Source of the DNA: Lithospermum erythrorhizon
Taxonomy: Eukaryota; Streptophyta; Magnoliopsida; Boraginales; Boraginaceae
Direction of reading: 5' to 3'
DNA: 64,000 bases
Assembly: GCA_019722365.1 (NCBI GenBank)
Contig: JADFUC010000586.1
Location: 1,054,001 to 1,118,000 of the forward strand
The notes beneath the pieces were generated by a model. It was not told the DNA's origin and made no database searches. It saw nothing but the letters and a program-made list of their open reading frames with translations. Shown here piece after piece: positions 35,801 to 49,200 of the stretch; within the stretch, counting starts at the first letter, position 1, and each line of letters begins with the position of its first letter. The translations under genes were made by a program, and so were the position numbers.

Positions 35801-38249
35801 TGTATGCCGATTATTGATTCTTTTGTTTGTAGGGTTGTCTTTGAACAAATGTCAGCAAATTAGCCGCTGAGAGATCGAGCCACGAATTTAGCCAGTATCT
35901 GCAGGCTGGTCGGCAGATCGGCGGATCACTTGTTTAGGCGTTTGTTGTTCAATTCATATTATATTAATTACCTTCTAACTCTTAGTGTCTTTGCAAAATA
36001 AGGACAAATGTATTAAATGTCGTTGTCACGGTTAATGAAGGAAATACTTGGTTAATCATCGCTGATATTACTTGTATTTTTTAAAATGTACTCCGTAATA
36101 TTTATATCAATATTGGAAATTAAATTACAATATTGTTACTATCGAAATTAACAGTAATTTAATCTCACTTTCTGGATCCATATCTACAATAATTTAGTCT
36201 TTAAAATACAAAGCTAAATAAATTAACCTTATTCAAATAGTTTTGACCATATATAAATAATGGAGTACTTGGTATGTAGTATCAAAGCTGGTAGACATTT
36301 TGATATGTATTAAAAAAAAATTCGGTACAAATTACAGAAATAGTGTTTAATTGTGCGAATAATTTAATAGAGCACAGTGACATTTGATCGCTTTCAAAGG
36401 AGGTGTGAAGTTGATTAACGTGCTTGATATATTCTACTTTCTTTGTAGCACTTATTCTAACTGTGTTTGTAATAATTAATATATATATTTTTTAAAAGAA
36501 TATCACAGTAATATACATTGCGAATTCTTCTTGGCAATATATGCTTAAAATGGATTGACTATTCTTTTTTAAAAAAGATTATCTCAGTAATATATATTTG
36601 AAATTTTATTTGTATTTATATTGATGTTTATTCACTGGGTATTTATTTCTACTTCTAGATGTAATAAGATGATGCCAAGAAATTAAAGTTACATATCCAG
36701 GTTCCAGCTATATTATTGATTGTGAATTTTTTAGACTCGATCATAGTTTTGTAGTATATATAAATTTGAAGTCAGAACTTTATTTGATTCATAAAAATAG
36801 ATGACTTCAATTTGGTACATACAAAAAGAATATTCTGATCAATCTTTTTTTTCCCGACTTCCACCGTTTGCTCTAAAACATAATTGTGGCGTCATTTATT
36901 TTTTTTAGTACAGCTATTGCGCACTCTTGATTTTGTTAGGTGACGAAATAAGGAAGACTAATGGAGACTCTAAATTATTTTAATTAAAGACTAATGAACA
37001 ACTTCAAATTTATCATATATTATTATTATGGGCTAAATGAATCGCAATTTTATCTCAGTTTTAAGGATCAAATCGATAATTTTATCATAATAATTAATAT
37101 ACGCCGTACTAACTATATATATGCATGCAGAAAACAGGCCTTTTATACAACAAATCAAAAGCGAGAAAACCTTTTGGTTCCTAAACAACATAAGAAATTA
37201 AGAATAACACTTGCTTTTCAATTTTTTCTGTGCTTTCATTTTTTTATTGCATATTAAGAAACATAATAAAATCATTAGTGAGGAGTGAAGGCATGTGGAA
37301 GTTGCCAAGGTTTGCCTCTTGGCGAGGATATAGGCCCATATTATTCCTCTGTCCACTCGTGAGAACAAAGACTTTCAAATGATTGAACATTTTCGACCAG
37401 ATCATTGTTATTTGTAAAATTATAATGGTTGAAATACTACTATTGTGTTTTTCGGCTTCAAAATTAAAAAAAAGTAAATATTATTAAATGAAATACTACA
37501 TTCATTTTTTAAAAAAAAAAACTTTAACGATCAGTTTAAACTCTCAACCTCTATTTTTACAAGTTACAATTAAATGTTTAACCAGTTCATACACCAATTC
37601 CCAACCGCTAATCAGTACACCAACCCCAACCCTTACATTCATTTTAATTTAACTATAACGTTATTTGTTTCAATATTATACTTACGAAATATTAATATGG
37701 GGTTACTTGAAGCCAGTTGAAGGTAATCTCAGTTAATAGTTTCATTAAAAATCTCTACATGCAAAAGTAATTTGCTAGCTGATGATACTTATACGACCGG
37801 ACTAAATTAAAGGAATCTAAATTACAAAATTATGTGGTCTCGCCGTATGATGAGGTTGTGGTTGTAGGTGGAATTTATTTATGGTTTGTTTTGGAGAGGA
37901 AGTCAAATGATTGGGGCATTTTTTATTGTTGTGTTTAGTTAAGATCAATTATAGATATCTAAATGGACTACTGAATATTCTACCAAATTGTAGTTCATAG
38001 CATGTGAAGATGAGCATGATGGACTGATGGCACCAAATTAATGTGTCTACGCGTACAATAATCTGCTCTGTTATATCTCATAATTTAATGGCTTTTTGAT
38101 AAAATGTTATTCTATTGCTTCAATTCTTTTTTTATTTTATTTTATTTTGATAATTCATGCATTAAAAGTTAATTGTTCAATATATCCTGAGTGTCATTTT
38201 TAAAGATATCCTCAAAATTACAATTCGCGAAATTAAAAGTACTAATTGT
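32891..38249. other. Long AT-rich intergenic stretch
   Basis: No gene is recognised. TACTCCGTA words lie at 35162-35170 and 36089-36097. 34717-34782 is a G-rich stretch with splice-like AG/GT borders that could be decoded as an exon (GGGGGIASSSPADESITTMI), but nothing joins to it. 35860-35940 is a GC-richer island with no assignable frame. Confidence 0.5.
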
Positions 38250-41130
38250 TACATCAAGCAAATTCAAAAAACATCCAACTGAAGTTGGAAACCAAATAAT
38301 TTACAAATATGTACCAATTATTTATTCTTCATTTCACTCAATTTTTTACTTCTTTGGATTTTGTAGACAAGTCTAGTCCAAACCTGCGAAATGAAGTTAT
38401 CATTGATGAAATAAATAGAGTGATTATTATAGTTCCTAGTCAGTTTGAGAGATGTAATGATGGCTTCTCCACAAGCTGCAATATTAATGTCTCTCGTTCT
38501 ATCTTCTTGGATTTCATTATTATTCCTTTTGATATATTTGAAAATGACGCTTCCTTTTATTATTTTTCTAGAGCCTTTGTGGTACATAAAAATAAGTCAG
38601 ATTGGGTCCTTATCATTCGTTATGCCTAAATATATCTTGACATCCCTTTTGTGTCATTCTCTATTGCAATTGTTTGATATTAGAATTTGTTTTTGGTTGA
38701 AACTGAGTTTGGTTGGGTATCCATTGATGCTTTTTTTAGTTTTGGGATTGTGGTTCTGGATTTTGGTCCAAGATTTTGCAAGATCAATACAGTTGTTGTC
38801 AATTATTTTTTGATTTAAGTTTGAGTTTGAGAAGATGAGGCTATTTCTGGTGATCCAGAGAATGCTGCAGAGGAGCTGGATGGAATTCTGGTTTGCCTTG
38901 GAGTTAATCCAATTTGAGATCATGGAGTAAATGTTTTGGTTTTGTTGATTGGTATTTATGTTGTGGTTCGACAAGTTGTACTTGGCAAATGGACAAGAGA
39001 AGAAAAGATGGTTTGCTATTTCCATTGATTCTTAACAGAACATGCATATAGTGGTCCTTCCAAATATTAATTTTATTTCCATTTCCAACAGACCATGCCA
39101 TGTTTTGGTTAATTTTTTCAAGATTTGAATGGAGGCTTCTCCATGTCCAGGAAGAATTGTTTTTGTTTGATGGATTAAGAAGAGTGGAATTGGGGTAGTA
39201 TTTTGATTTAAAGAGCTCACTCATGATCGAGTTTGGGTATTGGATAAGTCTCCAACTATTCCTTACAAGGAGGCGGAAGGTTGAAGTGGGAAATTTGAAT
39301 CGGGCGAACCCTACAAAATAATGATAGGTTCGAGTTACATTTCGACCATATTGACATTATGGCTCGGTTAGGTTAAGTCACTCGAACCCTAAAATTTATA
39401 ATAATTCGGCTCGGGTTAGGGGTTATTTTTTGGGGTAACGTTAGAAACAGAGTTCGATTCGATTTCTTTCGAACCGTTCGAAAAGCGCGGTTGAAATTAC
39501 AATAATAAATATTACAAACCTCATTTCCCCGGATAAAAAAAAATGAAATTTCCTAAACATTACAGTCCATACTCGATACTCCATAAAGCATTGATGCGTT
39601 ACTAAATACAAAATATTACATTCGTACTCCATAAAACATAACTAAATGGCAAAAGTATACTTGATAGGTATGGACCGAACGAATAATTTCGAATTGTTAG
39701 AGCAGATGTGCGCCGAACCCCTAATTTTAAGGTTCATTTCGAGGTTCGCTACTCCGAATCGAGCCTTAGTCCCGGAGAAACTATTCGAACGAGCCTTGCG
39801 AATCGAATCGAACCTTAAGGTTCTTTTACAACCCTAGTAGAAATAATGGAATGTTTGTCGAGTCACTCACATTTCTTTCTCCAAGGGACAAAATTTTCGG
39901 TTATCCAATGAATATTTGTAAGTTTGATCCCCCCTAAAGGAAATTGGAGAGGAGTTTATCAATTTCATTGAGAGTTGAGAGAGAAAATTTATAAATCCTC
40001 ATTGGATAATCTAGTGTTGATTGAAGAACTGATTTAATGAGAGTGATTCTTCCAAAGTTTAAATTTTTTTATTTCCAACTCAAAATTTTATTTTTTATTT
40101 TGTCAACAATGTTTTGAAAATCATTTTCCTATTCTTTTTTATATCTAGGTTAATTCCTAGGTAGGTGCCGAAGTACTCTGATGGAGTGATTTTTAAATCA
40201 TTGAGAATTTTTTCATTTGAAAATTTTGGAGTAAAGGGGCTGAACGTGATAATTAATTTTTTGTAATTGATGATTTGACCTGAGTCATAGCAAAAATTAT
40301 TTTAAGAGTTACAAAAAGAAGTAATGCTATTGTGATTGAGGTGAAAAAAGAAAAAGTTGTTATCCGCGAAAAGAAGGTGATTGATTTTTGATCCTTTTTT
40401 GGCTATCGAGACTCCATTAAGCGTTTTTATTTTATTTTGGAGGGATGTGAGAGTGATTGAAAGAGCTTCAGAACAAATTACATAAAGGATAGGGGATCTC
40501 CTTGTCTCAGCCCACATGTGGGATTGAAGGGGGTTGTGGTTTGGCAAATAACAAGTACTGAAAATTGTATCGTCGTAACACATTCTTTGATGAGGTTGAT
40601 AAAATGGGTAGGGTACTTTAGCTTTGGGAGGACCGCAAAGAGAAAGTCTCAATTAATTAGATCAAAGACTTTACTCATGTCAATTTTTATTGCAACCATT
40701 CCATTTTTTTGCATTTTGAATGGAGTGAGTTGAGCCATAATAATATTGTCTTGTACTCCCCTCCTTTGAATGAAGCCATTTTGAAAGGGAGAAAGAAGTG
40801 AGTCGAGGTAGGGTTTGATTCTGTTGACTAAGACTTTAGAAGTAACTTTTTATGTTATATTACAAACGCTAATAGGCCTGAAGTTTTTTATATTTTTGGG
40901 GTTATTTATTTTGGGAATGAAAGTGATAAAGGTACTGTTTATTTCTTTAAGGATATGATCATTGTTAAGAAAGTCGAGAATGGTCTTGGTAAGATCATCA
41001 CCAACGGTGTTCCAATGTTTTTGATAAAATTCTGCCGGGAACCCATTAAGTCCAAGAGACTTATTATGAGCCATTTGAAATAAAGCGATTTTCACTTCTT
41101 CACGGGTTAATGAAGATTCAGATTATCACT
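38250..41130 (-). pseudogene. L1-type LINE ORF2, 5'-truncated and inactive
   Basis: This is the reverse transcriptase polyprotein of a non-LTR retrotransposon, read on the minus strand. 41128-40850 gives ESSLTREEVKIALFQMAHNK, then GFPAEFYQKHW and FIPKINNPKNIKNFRPIS, the RT fingers. 40650-40300 gives CSEALSITLTSLQNK and INHLLFADN, where the catalytic FADD reads FADN. 39278-38900 gives SWRLIQYPNSIMSELFKSKYY and WSVGNGNKINIWKD, the zf-RVT linker. 38900-38318 holds the zinc-finger (ANHLFFSCPFAK) and RNase H-like tail. The endonuclease domain is absent. Frames are broken, and an insert at 39279-39838 splits it. Confidence 0.8.
39279..39838. mobile_element. Insert nested in the LINE, hAT-like right end
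   Basis: LINE coding similarity stops at about 39278 and resumes after 39838. The insert is rich in TTCGAACC/GGTTCG words and ends TTCTTTTACAACCCTAG, which resembles plant hAT MITE ends. The left end AAGGTTGAAGTGGGAA is only a loose inverse, and I see no 8-bp target duplication. Confidence 0.4.
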
Positions 41131-43261
41131 TCTTCAATTCGTTGACATAAGTTTATGTCTGTCAAACACACCAATCTAAAATTTTGAATCAATTCTTTTA
41201 CAATCAAAACTACTTTATTACGGAGTATATCATTAGATGAAATTTATTTCTCATTTAGTCATTATTTTCTAAATTCTCTTCACATAAACAATACATTTGA
41301 CACGTTATTAAGCAAGTATAACATAGAATCGTATAAAATGAAACACACTATATATAACCTTTTGGGAAAAATCTAATACGTGCGTTTGTGGTGAAGAATA
41401 ATTGTGACCAGGAATTTCAATATTGAAGATTCTCTAGCATATTACAAGGCCCCACTCTGAAATGTTGGGCTATATTCCAGGCACTAAAATATACTCCATC
41501 CAAGTCTCAAAAGATATGGGGGTCGAGGTGGATGGTGGTGTTGTATGGGGGTGATGGTTTGCAGGTATAGGGTGGCTTGGTGGGTGGTTTGGAGAAGATA
41601 TGATTAATAGACGAGTGAGTTTGATCTTAAATTTATTTTTAGTTTTATTTTATTATTTATGAACTGACGAAAATAGCCCTGTTAAAATCCGGAAAAACTC
41701 GATCTAAAGAGTAAAATATAAGGATGACCAATTTTTCGGTGATCGAAAATTTCCTAAGTTGAACCTGGAATCGAAGGGATTTTTTAACAAACTAGTGAAG
41801 GAGATGTGCGGCATGATATGTCGTCGATTGAATGTTGAGATATTTTTTATGAATAATTTCGAAATCATTCCAAAATTGTGTAAACTTACACTCCTTCGAA
41901 TTTTTTTTAATTAATGTTTTTATTTTTTGAAGCGATACTTTGTCGTAAATAACAACAATATATTATGATAAATTCTGATAAAATATGATGATTACGTATT
42001 AAAAAAATCAATAGTGTCAATTTTATAAGCACAATCAAATTCTTTTTTTGTAGATAATATTTATTTATTTTGTAGTATATTTTTGTACACTTTTATTAGT
42101 ACTATTACTTAGAAATTATTAATATATATTATCATAATACATATTCAACAAAAATAGTTGTTTCATAAATTTAAATTTAGTAAAAATAAATTTATTGTCG
42201 ATCATGAATAATATTTTAGTAAAACAAATAAATTTATTAATAATATTAACATCCAAAATTACATTATTCAAATAATAGATAAAGAACAATTACACTTGAG
42301 GAAGAGATGCTTTGGGTTGAAAGATGAAAAATCTTCAATTTAAATTATATTTCTCTTCTCTTTTCCTCCAACTAAAAAAGAAAAAGAAAAAATTGTTACA
42401 TGACACATTAATCATATTAGCACGCATGTTTTAGAACCTCTCGATTATTTGTTCAACTAATAGGAACACATTATATATATAACATAGTATTAGTGAAATA
42501 ATTTGTACTCCACTTATTGATAATGAAATTTTATCTTTAGTGAAATATATATTGCTTATAATGTGATACTCAATTAAATTTTTGATATTTTAATTAGACA
42601 AGAAGTGTATTTTCACTACATTGTAATTTACTGTATAATAATTTTTTAATGCAAGTATTTTTTAAATTTTTTAATGCAAGTATTGGATAACTTTTAGGAA
42701 AGTGTAGTTCTAGTTATTAAATATTAAATAGGACAATTATTTTTGGATGAATAGAATATTTTATTGGAATGTGATATGTTTGGATTTTTTTAGGTTCTTA
42801 CTTCTAAAAAGGTTGAAAATCTATATAAGAGGGAACAAATGAATAATGTATCATCATTATTATTGTTATGGTAATAATAATACTAGTAATAATAAATAGC
42901 ATTAAAGTGAGGACATAAGAATAATATTATTATTTTTATGGTAATAATAATAATAAGTAGCATTAAAAGTGAGGCTGTGCCTTAATAAGCGAAGTAGTTA
43001 TTTATTACATAAAAATATATTATAAAATTAATAGATTAATTTATGCAGGTTAGGCATTGCCTGAATAACCCAATAGTTATAAAAGTAAATATAAAAATCA
43101 CAGTCCATTCATTTATTACTTGACCATTTCAATATTTCTGGGTCACCCAATTATTCCAGAACAACAAATCTCCTTGATACACAATAATATACATTCATTA
43201 CCATCAAGTTCAAATAGAAAACCATTGTTCTAGTTCACAATAAAATGCTTTATCTATAGAC
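41131..43261. other. Intergenic DNA downstream of the ALDH gene
   Basis: No gene is recognised. TACGGAGTA lies at 41219-41227. 42840-42980 holds two imperfect copies of a TGGTAATAATAATA to TAGCATTAAAGTGAGG unit. The ALDH 3' UTR should occupy part of 43000-43261. Confidence 0.5.
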
Positions 43262-46200
43262 TTATAGCCAAGGAGAATTATAAATGGGAGTAGCAACAGA
43301 CTTGACATGGAGATACTTGTCAAGAGCTTCCAACCCCTCATCCTTCCCAAATCCACTCATCTTGAACCCTCCAAAGGGGAGATCAACGTTGAACGCGAAG
43401 TAACAATTGATCCAGATCACACCTGCACGCAACGATCTTGAAACTGTATTCGCAATATTCAAGTTATCTGTCATAATGCCTGCTGCTAGTCCATATTTTG
43501 TCGCGTTTGCGTATTAGTTTATCAATGTTAATTATCTCTAACAGACACTTGATTGTATGATTGACATATAAAGCTAGAAATGTGTATCAGTTAGTACTTA
43601 CTTGAACTTCAATATAGACATTACAGGTCCAAATATTTCCTCCCTAGCAATTGTCATATCATCCTGTTTGAATCAACAAAATTGTACATCAGACATAGTT
43701 CGCACCACCAAGAAAACGATGTACAAATGTTGAGTTAGAATTAGCTACCGTCACATCAGTGAATATGGTTGGTTCGATATAAAATCCCTTCCCTTCAAGT
43801 GGCTTACCGCCCATCAATAACGTAGCACCTTCCTTCTTGCCAAGCTCAATGTATGATAACACTTTTTCATATTGTTTCTGATCAACCTGTTGTATAAGGA
43901 AGCTTAATTAGATGACATATAAGCCATGATGAAAAATTGAAAACAACTGTTATGCTTTATACATTCATACTTGGGGCCCTTGAGTAACTTTTGGATCAAA
44001 TGGATCTCCAACAACCCATGATTTCATTTTCACTTGCAACTTTCTGATAAAATCATCATAAATCCCTTCTTGAACAAAAGTACGCGAACCGGCCACACAT
44101 ATCTCACCCTTATGAAAGATAATCGTAAAAGATTAGCGACTTAAATAAGGAGATTTGCGAGGAAAATATGAAGAAATGGAAAAGAGTTGACCTTATTGAA
44201 TAAAGCAGCTTGAAGACCTATATCTACAGCTTTATCAACATCTACATCATTGAAGATTATCACGGGAGATTTTCCTCCGAGTTCTAGTGAGACAGGTTTC
44301 AAGTTGCTCATCGCTGCAGCCTGCATTACAAGTCTCCCTACTTCTGTTGATCCTGTAAAACTAACCTGGAAGAACATATAGATACTGTAAAATGAAAACC
44401 AATTGCATATTTAACAGACAGATGTTCAGTTCAAGGTTGATCTTCAGATATTTAATATTTTTTCTTCAATTTACCATATCAACGTCCATATGTGAAGAAA
44501 GAGCAGCACCAGCTGTATGTCCGAATCCAGGTACAACATTTATGACTCCATCTGGGATGCCGGCCTATTTCATAAAGTAGAGCAAAATTTAGGACTGCTA
44601 TATGATACTAAATTCATCGTTCCACGAGTGAAACGAAAGTTGAATCTATATCGCATCACACCAATAATGCCCCATCAATCACTAACATTGAATTCGATAT
44701 GAAAACAAATATGGGAACTTACGAGCTTAGCCAAATGAGCATAGTAAAGAGCGCTAAGAGGAGTTTGCTCAGCAGGCTTGACAACCATGGTACACCCTGC
44801 AGCAAGTGCTGGTCCAACCTTCACAGCAAACATTTGTGTTGGGAAGTTCCAAGGGATAATGTGTCCAACAACACCAATAGGCTCCTTCAATGTGTAGGCT
44901 TGCATCTCTCTGCTCATCTTTACGGTTTGTCCGTGTATTTTATCTGCCGCGCCTGCATTATAGCGAATAACTGCTGAACCATTCGGGATGTCAACGGCCT
45001 TACCAAAATGGAACAACTTTCCAGCATCAATTGTATCCAATGCAGCTAGTTCTTCTATGTGCTCGTCTATCAAATCAGCAAACTTCATCATTAACCGCCT
45101 CCTCTCCTGCATTCATCTCAATATTAAATCTGGAACTAGGCACGTGCCCCCTAGATTTTGAAAATTGATTATATTTTCATAATTATTTTCCTCCCCAATC
45201 AATTTTAGTTAATTTTTTTAATTTCGCTCTTATCGAATCTATTAAACTTTGTCCAATATTATTTTTAGTCATGGTTACGTCCCTAGGAACATACATATTC
45301 TTATTATCATCTTCAGACACACCAAAGTGTACTTATTATGGCCAACTGTTGCACTATCAGAAGAATTATACTTTTTAAACATTAATTACAGTATTTTTTC
45401 AAGGAATTTAGTAGTTCAATTCAAAACTTCAAATAGCCTAGTTGAATTATCTTATTGTCATCCTAATCTAATTCAAGCTCAAACCTCTAGCCAAAGTTGA
45501 CCAAAAGAGATAAATTAATACGGAGTATGAATGGATCTAATTAGTGTTTGCTTAGGAACAAACACTAATTAGAACTTGAAAACCAATATATTAATAAGAC
45601 TTTGACTAAGCATTCAATTTGCCTATTTATTATGAATTCAAAATAGTTGGTAGGTTCCATTTCCCTGTCTTGAAAATTAACTTATTCTTCTTCTAACAAT
45701 ATCACATGTATAAGAGACAAAAGATGTCTCCGTGACTTTAACATCATAATATATTTTTAACATCACATGTTATAATGAAAGATAAAAAAATAATTGAGTA
45801 GTCGTAATTTGTCATTATCATTACGGAACGTATACAATTAATTAAATGGACATAAGAACAAGTACAATAATTTATTACAGATTACTTACACAGCCTGGTA
45901 ACCTAGGCCATGGACCATTATCAAATGCTTCACGAGCTGCTTCAACAGCTAAGTCCACATCATCTTTGTCCCCTTCTGCAATTCTTGCTATTATTTCCCC
46001 TCTTCTTGGGTCAATTGTTTCAAATGTTCTTCCTGTAATAAATTACATATATACTTAAATTAAATTTCTTGCTTAACTAAAAAATTATCTTGCTCTCAAA
46101 CATAATCCAACATAATTATTGGACAAAAGCACTCTTTCATCTACTATATCTTTAGTACATTTTTATACACACATGACCATATAAGGTAGATTGTTCTCCA

Positions 46201-49200
46201 ATATTAAGAATAATATACTCCTGTAGAATTTGAATGTGATAATAATGATAGAGTGTACAATTTTATACGCAATAACTAATGAGCCTCCTATATAAATCGT
46301 TTCTATTAAAATATTGCGTCCGACATCTTAGGCTCTGGATCACAAAAGTCTCGAACACTCCCGAACTCCCATTTGACACTACCATCTGAAGATCGACCCA
46401 TAACTCCCACCACGCCCGACAACGCGATACTAATATTACCAATCAGCCAGAAAGACGGTCTAAAACGCCTAACTTTCAAGAAATACTCAAACTGCTTCTC
46501 CTCAAGTCATGAAAGAGATCAAATATCCGTTCTATGAAATTCACGAGGATGCGTAATCGCTCCATCCAAAAGATTTAAAATTATTTAAATAATCTCTATA
46601 TGCTTGGGGATGTTTCATTTAAAACAATCGATTCTCGAATTCAAACTTTAAGAGTTTACTAACTATCACAATAGGTGGTCGCGCATGTAGACCCCAAACA
46701 AATTTAGAGCAAAGTCAACCATTTCAACTCACAAGTCATGGTCAAAGCCAGAAATGACATTCCGCCCGCCGACGAAATGAGCCAACAACCTGCTTTTCGC
46801 CTTCAAAGACATGCGAGTAAGAGCCGAGAAAATGCATAATCATCCGTAATTGAAATTTTTCCGCTTAACGGACAACTAGTCTAACTGGGACCACACCCAA
46901 CTAAAGGAATGTAACCTCAACACTAGTTGACAACAACAAAACTCCTCGTCCTGCACCTCTTTTCAGATACACTTTCTTACCACCGCAACGCCGGCTAACT
47001 AAATGATCCCCGACGAGCGCATGGGTTAAATCATGATAACACGTGAACAACAAAGACAACTGGTGACGCTGAATCACAGTATAAATCATTCCACTGAGCA
47101 CCACGCCCGGTAATAATACTAGTCGACCGAATTTGGGCTCAGTGAGTTTCTTCCATTCGAAAACTCCGACAGTTTAGCCCCCAAAGAAACCTGTGTTTTG
47201 TAATATTGACAAGTGACATACTCGCTCGACTCGTAAATATTCTTTCGCCCCCCACCATTAAACATTTAATGCCTAAATCCTTCATATGAAAAACACGAAA
47301 GAAAAGATATTGTTTGAAAATTCACACTCATTATCACTCCTACAAAATAAACTTTAGCCCGAATCGACGTATCGATCATAGCAAGAAATTGCAAAAAATA
47401 CTAGAAACTTCGATTTTATCGATTTATAAAATAACCAAACAGCATTTGAAAAGTTTCATTCAAGTCAAAGGAATATCGAGCAATTATAAGAGATAATGTT
47501 TATAGGTCCCTATAAATCACAATGAATCAATTCAAAACAACGAATGCCTTACGCTCAATTACCGACAAAAGAATCTTTAGGGACTATTTTTGGCCGATAA
47601 CACACAACGCAAGCTTTATTCTGATAACCGATGCTAACTAGAAATAAAAGCGTAGTGCCCTAACTACTTTTGTCTGGTGGATTTACCCGTCAAGGACGCC
47701 AATAAACCAAAAAACACCTTCCTCATTCAAATGCGAACAACTGTAAGCCCCTGGACGCTTTAAAAGTAGTAGAAGTCCAAGCCAGTTTCGTCAATCGAGT
47801 CTCTACAGACCGGCTGACACTACTCTACATTCCAAGATGACGGCAATGTAAGAAGACCAACAGTTGGGTACATCCTGGCTTCCAATCACCGAACTAACAC
47901 CTCTATCACATATCCAACGTCAAACCCGCTCAAGTCATCACCACAAAAGATTCAAGAAACGTAAAAATACAATCATCAAGAATATCTTATATGGGGAGTC
48001 TCCCAACACTAAAAGAAAAAAATGAGATTAACATACTCTTAAAGGCCCGGCCTCATAAAACACCACATCCGAGACACAAAATAAGTCTCGTAATCCAAAT
48101 CATAAAAGCTTCCAATTCCCTTTTTTTCCAAGTGGTAACCTACAAAAAACACACCTACGACTACGACTACTAAACTTATCCAAACGTGGGAATTTTTTAT
48201 CATGAGCAAAGCATAAGGACCCAAACACACGCAATTCTCAGAGATGTATGGGAACTTTGTATAACACCCTCATGGGAGATTTAAAATTCAATACTGTATA
48301 TGGAGTACGATTAACGATACCAATATTAAAATATCATTATTCACCCCAAAACTTAATTGTAAGTTAGGCCTCGAAACACAAAGCACGACCTAATGCTCGT
48401 AATATGTCTATGCTTACGCTCGCCTACCATTTCACGGCGAGTACCAACGCTATGAAGTTTGAAAATAATACCTCGTAGGTAAAATATTCAATGAAGACAA
48501 GCACTCCAAAGACTATTATCACTCCTTACAAAATAAACTTTAGCCTCGAATCGACGACGATCATAGCAAGAAATTGCAAAATACTAGAACTTTGCCATTT
48601 ATTGGGCAAAAATAACCAAACAAAGACGAGAAAAGTCATCTATTAAAGTCAAGAAATATCGAAAGCACCATAAGAGGACACAAAACAAGAGGTCCTCTAA
48701 ATCACAATGAATCAATTCAAAACAACGAAGTTGGCCTTATTAAGCTTCACTATCGACAAAAAGCACCCTGGGACTATTTCGCTACTGATAACACACAACG
48801 CAGTTTTATTCGATAACCGACAAAGAACTAGAAATAAAAGGTGCGCCCTAACTACTCACCTCGGTGGACGACCTCACTGCTGACGCCACAAACCGGGAAA
48901 CACCTTTCCTCATTCAAACGCAACAACCAAGTCTCTGGACGCCGCAAAAAGTGTGATGGGCCCGCTTTGCCGCCACCGAGCCCAATCAAAGTTCCTTAAG
49001 TGGGAACCAGATAACGCAAAGATTCTTAGTAAATTTAATCATTGCACCAAAGAGTCAAATAATCAATACATAATCAAATTGTAAACCGAGAACGTATTTA
49101 ACATCCGCAATACAAAAATGGAAAGAGCAAATACACATGCCCACGTTTAACCGCACTGAAAGCTGCCCATCTCAAGACTAACCGGACAACCTAAATACTT

